This document shows positions 1 through 4,958 of a DNA stretch of 7,080 nt, piece after piece. Origin of the DNA: Thermoflexus sp. (GTDB lineage Bacteria; Chloroflexota; Anaerolineae; Thermoflexales; Thermoflexaceae). Under the pieces are notes generated by a model. It was not told the origin of the DNA and made no database searches. It saw only the letters and a list, made by a program, of their open reading frames with translations. How positions within the stretch are numbered: the first letter of the stretch is position 1; every line of letters begins with the position of its first letter. The translations under genes were made by a program, and so were the position numbers. The stretch lies in NCBI GenBank assembly GCA_017743605.1, contig JAGHYO010000112.1, positions 1-7,080 on the forward strand, in the 5' to 3' direction.

Positions 1-19
1 AGATGTGTATAAGAGACAG
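1..19 (+). other. Tn5/Nextera mosaic-end adapter remnant (non-genomic)
   Basis: The first 19 bases, AGATGTGTATAAGAGACAG, are identical to the Tn5 transposase mosaic end carried by Nextera tagmentation adapters. The match starts at base 1 and ends where GC-rich coding sequence begins, as expected of an untrimmed read end assembled into a contig terminus. It should be masked. It is not evidence of a transposon in the organism, because no transposase or second end is present. Confidence 0.95.
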
Positions 20-121
20 GTGGGGAACCTGCTTTTCCAGAAAGATGGGTTGACGGTGAACATCCAGTATCAGCATAACGACCTCACTCAGATCACCTCG
101 GTTCAGATCACCCTTCCATGA
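20..121 (+). CDS. C-terminal fragment of an unidentified protein (5' end missing)
   Basis: An open frame enters from the contig end and stops at TGA 119-121, giving 33 residues that begin VGNLLFQKDG and end TSVQITLP. The fragment is rich in Gln, Asn and Thr with alternating hydrophobic residues (LTVNIQYQ, SVQITL), which suggests a terminal beta-strand region. I cannot assign a family from so little. The true start is lost at the adapter junction. The stop is followed 33 bases later by a strong hairpin that probably ends its transcript, and the next gene lies on the opposite strand. Support for coding is the open frame and the hairpin after the stop; it could be chance. Confidence 0.5.
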   Translation: MGNLLFQKDGLTVNIQYQHNDLTQITSVQITLP

Positions 122-154
122 GAGGCCAGGGGGAGGCGGATCCCCTTGAGAGAA

Positions 155-184
155 GAGAGCCGGCCGGGCATCCGGCCGGCTCTC
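155..184. terminator. Bidirectional hairpin terminator between convergent genes
   Basis: A perfect 13-bp inverted repeat (GAGAGCCGGCCGG at 155-167 and CCGGCCGGCTCTC at 172-184) closes a GCAT tetraloop. It lies between the stop at 121 and the converging stop at 268. There is no clear T-run on either side, so strict intrinsic termination is uncertain. Its position and very high stability still make termination or 3'-end protection the simplest role. Shorter competing repeats of GGATCC/GATCCC follow at 200-236. Confidence 0.7.
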
Positions 185-267
185 CTGGGCTTGCGGGGCG
201 ATCCCGTCGGCGGGGATCCGTGACGGGGAGGATCCCTGACCCGCAGGATGAGGAGAGCGGGCGCCTC

Positions 268-615
268 CTACATCACCTCCACGGTCATCTCCTCGTGAAC
301 GATCTCTGCGAAGCGCTCCAGATCCAGGATGTTCAGGCGCATCTGCTCCGCGCCGCCTTCTTCTTCCTCCGTGGACTCCAGGACGATATCCGCCACGTCC
401 TCTAACAGCGCGCGCTTGGTGGCGATCCCCAGGCGCCCGCGCAGCTGCTCCGAGGTGAGCTCTGGGTAATAGGCCGCCAGGGTGTCGAAATCCACTGCGG
501 CCACCGCCAGGTCCTCCAGGAAGAGCTGTTTGGCCAGGATATCTGCTGCGTAGCGCTCCAGCGGATTGCTTCGCCGGCGTCCCCGCCGCCCTTTTCGAGA
601 AGCCGCTTCCGCCAT
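268..615 (-). CDS. Hypothetical protein, 115 aa, basic N-terminus and acidic C-terminal half
   Basis: I do not recognise the family. The protein is soluble, with no signal peptide or membrane segment. Residues 7-15 are strongly basic (RKGRRGRRR), a possible nucleic-acid or ribosome contact. Residues 18-80 look helical and amphipathic (for example YAADILAKQLFLEDLA). An acidic run E83-E86 follows, and the tail is hydrophobic-acidic (FAEIVHEEMTVEVM). Start ATG is at 613-615, supported by a GAGAGGAA ribosome site (plus-strand bases 623-630) 7 bases upstream and by a good promoter just beyond (646-674). The stop is TAG. The gene stands alone, converging on the truncated gene at the contig end. That it has its own promoter, ribosome site and downstream hairpin argues it is real; its function is unknown. 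Confidence 0.75.
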   Translation of the reverse strand: MAEAASRKGRRGRRRSNPLERYAADILAKQLFLEDLAVAAVDFDTLAAYYPELTSEQLRGRLGIATKRALLEDVADIVLESTEEEEGGAEQMRLNILDLERFAEIVHEEMTVEVM

Positions 616-645
616 CGCCGCGTTCCTCTCGGGGTTGTCCCCTCG

Positions 646-674
646 AGTATACGCAATCCGCAGAGGCTCAACAA
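646..674 (-). promoter_or_regulatory. Sigma70-type promoter for the 115-aa hypothetical gene
   Basis: Read on the minus strand, TTGTTG (plus bases 669-674) and TATACT (646-651) are separated by exactly 17 bases. Transcription would begin near base 639, giving a leader of roughly 24 bases that contains the GAGAGGAA ribosome site. The -10 matches consensus at five of six positions and the -35 at four of six. Confidence 0.6.
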
Positions 675-1017
675 CTCCCCATTCCCCATCGGGTGTGTCC
701 CAAAACGGTCGGGAGCCCGAGGGCCAAGCCGCACAGGGGGACAGACCGCAAACGGCCCGGCCGAAGGCCCGCAGGTGTTGGAAGCGCCCGCTCTCTTCAG
801 ATCGCCTTTCGGGAACCCGGTGGACACAGGCGGAGCCAAGGGCTGGAGTGCCCCGCCAGTGCCTGACCCTAAGTGGGCGACGGCAGTGCCATCGCCCACC
901 CTGCTTCGGACCTCTGTCCGGACGCCCCGCTCGCGAGGGATCCGGAGATCCTCCCGGACACGCCCAGTCATAGACTCCAGCGGGGAACCGCGGGAAGCCT
1001 TCGTCCGCAAGCTCGCC
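675..1017. other. Non-coding, hairpin-rich intergenic stretch between divergent promoters
   Basis: These 343 bases lie between two divergent promoters. Open frames cross them, but none has a convincing ribosome site or protein-like composition; their translations are rich in Pro, Arg, Gly and Ser, as expected of random GC-rich DNA. The stretch contains a near-perfect 27-base palindrome at 873-899, a small hairpin at 907-920 (CGGAC, loop CTCT, GTCCG) and a GGATC/GATCC repeat nearby. Because it lies upstream of the operon's -35 box it is not leader RNA of the operon. I see no tRNA, rRNA or CRISPR structure. It may be regulatory DNA, a small-RNA gene, a decayed gene or a dispersed intergenic repeat. 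Confidence 0.6.
873..899. repeat. 27-base near-perfect palindrome
   Basis: GTGGGCGA (873-880) pairs with TCGCCCAC (892-899), and the inner GGCA (882-885) pairs with TGCC (887-890), with G886 at the centre and a single C881/A891 mismatch. The symmetry is nearly perfect for the whole element. As DNA it resembles a dyad protein-binding site; as RNA the inner part needs a larger loop but the outer 8-bp stem is stable. No T-run follows, so it is a poor intrinsic terminator. Confidence 0.65.
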
Positions 1018-1046
1018 TTGACACCGTTTCCGAACCTAGGTATAAT
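1018..1046 (+). promoter_or_regulatory. Perfect-consensus sigma70 promoter of the sugar-uptake operon
   Basis: TTGACA (1018-1023) and TATAAT (1041-1046) both match the housekeeping consensus exactly and are separated by 17 bases. Transcription should start near 1052-1054, which lies inside the first of two tandem operators. This would be a very strong promoter if unrepressed, which fits a switch controlled by the LacI-family repressor encoded immediately downstream. Confidence 0.9.
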
Positions 1047-1047
1047 G

Positions 1048-1073
1048 AAAGCGCTTTACAAAAGCGCTTTACC
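1048..1073. promoter_or_regulatory. Tandem LacI-family operators overlapping the transcription start
   Basis: Two identical 10-bp palindromes AAAGCGCTTT lie at 1048-1057 and 1061-1070, inside a 13-base tandem repeat (AAAGCGCTTTAC plus A or C). The central CG of each is the step where the hinge-helix leucine of LacI-family proteins inserts. The sites begin two bases after the -10 box and cover the predicted start of transcription, so bound repressor should block initiation. A further half-site AAAGC sits at 1075-1079. The encoded regulator 50 bases downstream is the obvious candidate to bind here. Confidence 0.85.
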
Positions 1074-1083
1074 TAAAGCTTCC

Positions 1084-1095
1084 TTCCGATCGGAA
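1084..1095. repeat. 12-bp perfect palindrome in the operon leader
   Basis: TTCCGATCGGAA is a perfect dyad between the tandem operators and the ribosome site of the regulator gene. As RNA it could form only a 4-bp stem with a GATC loop, so a DNA-binding role is more plausible than an RNA one. Its sequence is unlike the AAAGCGCTTT operators. It may be chance: no partner copy was seen elsewhere in the window. Confidence 0.4.
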
Positions 1096-1125
1096 TGGGC
1101 GGGCGGGGCCTTTGGGGGAGGGCGC

Positions 1126-2136
1126 ATGCCCAACATCTATGACATCGCCCGGGAGGCGGGGGTTTCTATCACCACGGTCTCCAACGTCCTGAACAACAAA
1201 GGCCGGTTCAAACCGGAGACCGTGGCGCGGGTGCTGGAGGCGGTGGAGCGCCTCAAGTATCGCCCGAACTTCGCTGCCAAGAGTCTGGCCGCCCGCCGGA
1301 CGAACACGGTCGCCCTCTCCGCGTTGCTCACCCCCGAATCCTTCGACCCCCTGAACCTCCAGTATTTCGGCGCCATCGCCCAGGCAGTCAGCCGTTCCGG
1401 CTTCAGCTTCCTGCTCCACATCGGCCACGATCAGGCCTCCTTCGAGGGCTTCGTCGCTGCGGGCTTCTGCGATGGATGGCTGGTGATGATGATCCGCCGC
1501 CGAGATGAACGCATCTCCCTCCTGAAAGAGCTGGGCATCCCGGCGGTCGCCATCGGGCGGCCGGACGAGCCGGAAAACGTGGATGTGGTGGACACTGATT
1601 TCGAGCAGACGGCCCGGCTGGCCTTGGAGCATCTGCTCGCCCTCGGCCATCGGACGATCGCTTACTTGGCAGAGCCCCTAAATTTCGCCTACTCGGCCAT
1701 CCGTCTCAACGCCTACCTTAGGCTGTTGCGGGAATACGGCCTGGAGGAGAACGCAGAACGAGTGGCAGAGACCGACGGCACGGAGGCTGGGACAGTGCGA
1801 GCGCTGGAAGCGCTCTGGGCGCGGTCCCCCCGGGTCACAGCCATCGTCACCCACGATATCCCTGCCCTCACCGTGCTGCGCGTGTTGAAGGAGTGGGGCT
1901 TGCGTGTCCCACAGGACATCTCGGTGATCGGGTGTTCGGATTCCCCGCTGGCGGCGCTGGCGGATCCCCCGCTGACCACCATCAACCTCTACGTGGAGCG
2001 GATCGCAGAAGCAGCGGCGGAGGCCCTGGCCTGCCGGCTGCAGGAGCCGGAGGCTCCGCCCGCTCGGGTCCTGATCCCCGCCCAGCTGGTGGTGCGGGGC
2101 TCCACCGGCCCCGCGTCGCGCGCATCCGATCGCTGA
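1126..2136 (+). CDS. LacI-family transcriptional regulator
   Basis: A 336-residue repressor of normal family length. The N-terminal helix-turn-helix covers about residues 3-23 (NIYDIAREAGVS, then ITTVSNVLN as recognition helix), and the hinge helix is near 49-58 (FAAKSLAARR), with L54 as the probable minor-groove leucine. The rest is a periplasmic-binding-protein-like sensor domain with family hallmarks: VDVVDTDF, LALGHRTIAYLAE, LRVPQDISVIG and DPPLTTI. The usual GFDD/GYDD motif reads GCSD (269-272), and H243 replaces the Asn of LacI's ANDQ segment, so the inducer probably differs from lactose analogues. ATG 1126 is chosen because the family start is here and a GGGGGAGGG ribosome site precedes it; the frame stays open upstream to 775 but that part is not protein-like. 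It is the first gene of the operon and lies just below tandem palindromic operators, implying autorepression. Confidence 0.95.
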   Translation: MPNIYDIAREAGVSITTVSNVLNNKGRFKPETVARVLEAVERLKYRPNFAAKSLAARRTNTVALSALLTPESFDPLNLQYFGAIAQAVSRSGFSFLLHIGHDQASFEGFVAAGFCDGWLVMMIRRRDERISLLKELGIPAVAIGRPDEPENVDVVDTDFEQTARLALEHLLALGHRTIAYLAEPLNFAYSAIRLNAYLRLLREYGLEENAERVAETDGTEAGTVRALEALWARSPRVTAIVTHDIPALTVLRVLKEWGLRVPQDISVIGCSDSPLAALADPPLTTINLYVERIAEAAAEALACRLQEPEAPPARVLIPAQLVVRGSTGPASRASDR

Positions 2137-2208
2137 CGACCGGAGCCGGACCCAGAGGCGCCTTCCAGGGCGTCCCTGAGACGGGAAATTTTCACAGAGA
2201 GGTGGAAG

Positions 2209-3507
2209 ATGGTTCCGCATCGGTTCCACAAGCTGGTTGCGGTCCTCGCCTTGCTGGGCCTAGCGCTGGCGGCCTGCGCGCCGGCAGCCACGCCCACGCC
2301 GACTCCAGCCCCTGCCCCCCAGGCACCCGCTCCCATGCCGACCGCGGCGGCTCCAGTGAAGATCACTTATTGGGAGCAGGAGAGCGAAGAGGTAGACGCC
2401 TTCCTCGACGAGCTGGTCACCGATTTCATGAAGGCCTATCCCAATATCATGGTGGAGCGCGTGCACTACGGCAACGAGGAGCTGCGCGATCAGTTCCAGG
2501 CGGCCAGCCTGGCTGGGGCGGCTCCTGAGCTGGTCCGCGTGCCCAACGACTTCGCTGGCCCCTTCAGCGCCCTGGGGATCATCGCCAAGGCCACCGACGT
2601 CTTCGACAAGGCCTTCCTGGACCAGTTCATCCCCGAGGCCTTGGACGCCACCCGGGTGAAGGGGGAGATCTGGGGCGTGCCGGACAACTACGGCAACCAC
2701 CTGATGCTGCTCTACAATAAGGAACTGGTCAAGGAGCCCCCCAAGGACACGGACGAGCTGATCCGGCTGGCCCAGGAGCTCACCAAGGGCGAGGTGCAGG
2801 GCTTCGCCTACAACCTGAACGAGCCCTTCTGGCTGGCCCCCTGGCTGGGCGCCTTCGGAGCCTGGCCCCTGGACCAGAACGACAAGCCGGCCTTCGACAA
2901 CGCAGGAACGGTGGGGGCCCTCCAGTTCGTGCAGGACCTGAAGCTCAAGCATCAGGCAGTGCCCCAGGAGTGCGACTATGCCTGCGCCGACACCCTCTTC
3001 AAGGAGGGCAAGGCAGCCGTGATCATCAACGGCGACTGGTCCCTGGGCGGCTACGCGGAGGTCCTGGGCGACAAGCTGGGCGTGGCGCCCATCCCGAAGG
3101 TCACCGCCACCGGCAAGCATCCCACCCCGATGACCGGCGGCAAATACTGGATGGTCTCCAAGGCCGTCCTGAACGACCCCGCCAAGACGGAGGCGGTACG
3201 GACCTTCGTGACCTACATGACCTCAGCCAATGTCCAGAAGAAGTGGATCGAGAAGTTCAAGCGGCTGCCCTCTGTGAAGGCCCTCAAGGACGACCCGGCC
3301 ATCCAGGCGGATCCCATCCTGAAGGGCTCCTTCGAGCAGTTGCTCCTGGGCAAGCCGATGCCGGCGGCCCCGGAGATGCGCTGTGCCTGGGATGCGATGC
3401 GCCCGAACCTGGAGGGGGTGATGGCCGGGACGCTCAAGCCGGCCGACGCCGCTAAGGCGATGCAGCAAGCCGCTGACCAATGCGTGGCCGAGCTGGGGAA
3501 GAGGTAG
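2209..3507 (+). CDS. ABC transporter substrate-binding lipoprotein, maltose/maltodextrin (MalE) type
   Basis: A 432-residue family-1 solute-binding protein that captures a sugar, probably an oligosaccharide, outside the membrane for the MalF/MalG pair encoded downstream. A lipoprotein signal peptide ends in lipobox LAAC with lipidated C23, followed by an Ala/Pro/Thr linker (24-49) typical of Chloroflexota. The mature domain starts at VKITYWEQ (50-57). Segments resembling E. coli MalE by eye include GVPDNYGN...LLYNKELV (156-173), NLNEPFW (202-208), FDNAG, INGDW (273-277) and GKPMPAAPEM near the C-terminus. Four cysteines are unusual in the mature domain: C255, C259, C392 and C425. ATG 2209 is set by the signal peptide and the GAGAGG ribosome site at 2197-2202. 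It lies 72 bases after the regulator with no visible separate promoter, and a strong hairpin follows its stop. Substrate is inferred from family resemblance only. Confidence 0.93.
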   Translation: MVPHRFHKLVAVLALLGLALAACAPAATPTPTPAPAPQAPAPMPTAAAPVKITYWEQESEEVDAFLDELVTDFMKAYPNIMVERVHYGNEELRDQFQAASLAGAAPELVRVPNDFAGPFSALGIIAKATDVFDKAFLDQFIPEALDATRVKGEIWGVPDNYGNHLMLLYNKELVKEPPKDTDELIRLAQELTKGEVQGFAYNLNEPFWLAPWLGAFGAWPLDQNDKPAFDNAGTVGALQFVQDLKLKHQAVPQECDYACADTLFKEGKAAVIINGDWSLGGYAEVLGDKLGVAPIPKVTATGKHPTPMTGGKYWMVSKAVLNDPAKTEAVRTFVTYMTSANVQKKWIEKFKRLPSVKALKDDPAIQADPILKGSFEQLLLGKPMPAAPEMRCAWDAMRPNLEGVMAGTLKPADAAKAMQQAADQCVAELGKR

Positions 3508-3517
3508 ACCGTGCGGA

Positions 3518-3546
3518 GGCGGGGGAGCCCAGCTGGCTCCCCCGCC
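3518..3546 (+). terminator. Strong intra-operon hairpin after the binding-protein gene
   Basis: A perfect 12-bp stem (GGCGGGGGAGCC at 3518-3529 and GGCTCCCCCGCC at 3535-3546) with a CAGCT loop begins 10 bases after the binding-protein stop and is followed only by GTTT. It lies 47 bases ahead of the next start codon. The short T-run suggests partial termination or protection of the upstream mRNA from 3' exonucleases; both would raise binding protein relative to permeases, as is known for the malE-malF junction of enteric bacteria. No promoter is evident between the hairpin and the permease gene, so complete termination is unlikely. Confidence 0.75.
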
Positions 3547-3593
3547 GTTTGATCGCCGGACGCCGCGCAGATCCAGCGTGGGAGGAAGGAGAA

Positions 3594-4958
3594 ATGGGGG
3601 CGCTGACCCCTCCGATCATCATCCGCTCCCTGAGCCAGGTCCTAGGATTCATCCTGGCCATCGCCCTGATCATTCTGCTTCTGGAAGGATATGCTTATTT
3701 GCTCTTCTTCCGCCGGCCCCGAACGCTCGCCGCTGCGGTGTTCGCCCGGAGCGTCCAGGTCGGCCTCGCCGGGCTGCTGATCCTGGTGACCCTCCGTTTC
3801 TTGGAGCGGATCGGTCTGATCACTGATCTGGTGGCTGCCCTGCGCCTCGCCCCGCTGACCACCCTCCCGGAGCGCCTATGGGCGGCCTGGGCAGCGGCCG
3901 TCCCGGCCCCATGGCACTTCATCCTCCTCGGGGCCTTAGTGCTCACGCTAGAGGCAATGATCTACCTAACCAGCGAGCCGCGCCCCTCGCGCCTGGGGCT
4001 GGCCTATGTGCTGATCCTGCCCGCCCTTCTGGGCATCAGCCTCCTGATCGCGATCCCCTTCCTGTTCGAGGTCCGCCTCGCCTTCTCCAACATGGCAATG
4101 TATACCGCCCAGAACCCCGAGTTCGGGCTGCGTTATGGCATCGAGAACTTCGTGAAGGTGTTCACTGGCCCGGTGGCAAAGGACGCCACGTTTTTCGAGG
4201 TGTTCGGGCGGACTGTACTATGGACGGTGATCAACGTCTCCCTGCACATCACCGGGGGCTTGATCCTCGCCCTCCTGCTGCACCGTCCCATGCGGCTGCG
4301 GGGCTTGTATCGGACCATCTTGATCCTGCCCTGGGCCGTCCCTTCGACCATCACGGCCATGGCCTGGCGCAACGAGTTCGACTACCGCTATGGGTTCTTC
4401 AACATCATGCTCCGAAATCTCCAGCAGTTCTTCACGGACCTGACGGCCCAAACCCAGGGCCTTCCGCTGATCTATGACCTTTTCGCTTGGCTCTCCCAGG
4501 CCGTCCATCCGGTGCCGTGGCGCCAGGATCCCACCTGGGCGTTCATCTCGGTAGTGATGACGAATGTCTGGCTGGGGATCCCCTTCATGATGGTGGTGAT
4601 CCTAGGCGGGTTGCAGAGCATCTCCCAAGAATATTATGAGGCGGCAGAGATCGATGGTGCCAACAAGTGGCAGCAGTTCCGTCACATCACCCTGCCGCTG
4701 TTGCGTCCGGTCCTGGTGCCGGCGACCATCCTGGGGACAGTGTGGACCTTCAACCGGTTCGAGGTGATCTTCTTGGTGACCCAGGGGGGGCCACAGGAGA
4801 AGACCGACATCTTGGTCTCCTCGCTGTACAAGGCGATCTTCCAATTCTATCGCTATGGGTTCAGCGCAGCCTTCGCCCTGGTGATCTTCTTGATCCTGCT
4901 CTTGTGGTCGATCTTCTACCTGCGAATCACGAGGGGATTGCGGGGGGTTTACGAATGA
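3594..4958 (+). CDS. ABC transporter permease, MalF type (CUT1)
   Basis: A 454-residue inner-membrane subunit forming half of the sugar channel. The core permease starts near residue 137 (AYVLILPALLGISLLIAIPF) and ends with LILLLWSIFYL, consistent with six membrane spans. The ATPase-docking EAA motif is intact at 349-368 (E349, A350, A351, G355, I365, L367, P368), and the family segment VTQGGP follows. Ahead of the core is an extension of about 135 residues with three hydrophobic segments (about 16-39, 54-70 and 107-125). E. coli MalF also has extra N-terminal spans, but the large periplasmic loop of that protein is absent here. ATG 3594 is chosen because GGAGG at 3581-3585 sits 8 bases ahead; upstream in-frame codons overlap the preceding gene and hairpin. 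The stop overlaps the next start as ATGA, implying translational coupling. Confidence 0.94.
   Translation: MGALTPPIIIRSLSQVLGFILAIALIILLLEGYAYLLFFRRPRTLAAAVFARSVQVGLAGLLILVTLRFLERIGLITDLVAALRLAPLTTLPERLWAAWAAAVPAPWHFILLGALVLTLEAMIYLTSEPRPSRLGLAYVLILPALLGISLLIAIPFLFEVRLAFSNMAMYTAQNPEFGLRYGIENFVKVFTGPVAKDATFFEVFGRTVLWTVINVSLHITGGLILALLLHRPMRLRGLYRTILILPWAVPSTITAMAWRNEFDYRYGFFNIMLRNLQQFFTDLTAQTQGLPLIYDLFAWLSQAVHPVPWRQDPTWAFISVVMTNVWLGIPFMMVVILGGLQSISQEYYEAAEIDGANKWQQFRHITLPLLRPVLVPATILGTVWTFNRFEVIFLVTQGGPQEKTDILVSSLYKAIFQFYRYGFSAAFALVIFLILLLWSIFYLRITRGLRGVYE

Noticed and set aside
1..19. A real Tn5-like transposon end.
   Set aside because: It is the engineered mosaic-end sequence at the exact contig terminus, with no transposase or target duplication visible.
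402..1010. Long minus- and plus-strand frames over the intergenic block (402-1010 minus, 566-973 plus).
   Set aside because: Their compositions are those of random GC-rich DNA, they lack ribosome sites, and they overlap a better gene and a promoter.
1046..1059. CcpA catabolite-responsive element overlapping the first operator.
   Set aside because: It matches 12 of 14 positions of the TGWAARCGYTWNCW consensus, but this is explained by the shared LacI-family operator logic. The tandem repeat and the adjacent regulator gene point to local control, and CcpA is a Firmicute protein.
775..1125. N-terminal extension of the regulator, since the frame stays open upstream to 775.
   Set aside because: The extra residues are Pro/Arg/Ser-rich with no family resemblance, and the stretch spans the promoter and operators. 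The family start and ribosome site are at 1126.
2260..3120. A 286-residue antisense frame inside the binding-protein gene.
   Set aside because: Long antisense frames are expected where third positions are mostly G or C. It has no family features, being Leu/Val/Gly/Gln-rich, and the plus-strand protein is certain.
3480..3593. Earlier in-frame start for the MalF-type permease at 3480.
   Set aside because: It would overlap the binding-protein gene and the hairpin; GGAGG lies at the right distance from ATG 3594.
4667..4954. Earlier in-frame start for the MalG-type permease inside the MalF gene.
   Set aside because: The upstream part is an out-of-frame reading of conserved MalF sequence; the ATGA overlap at 4955 is a standard operon junction.
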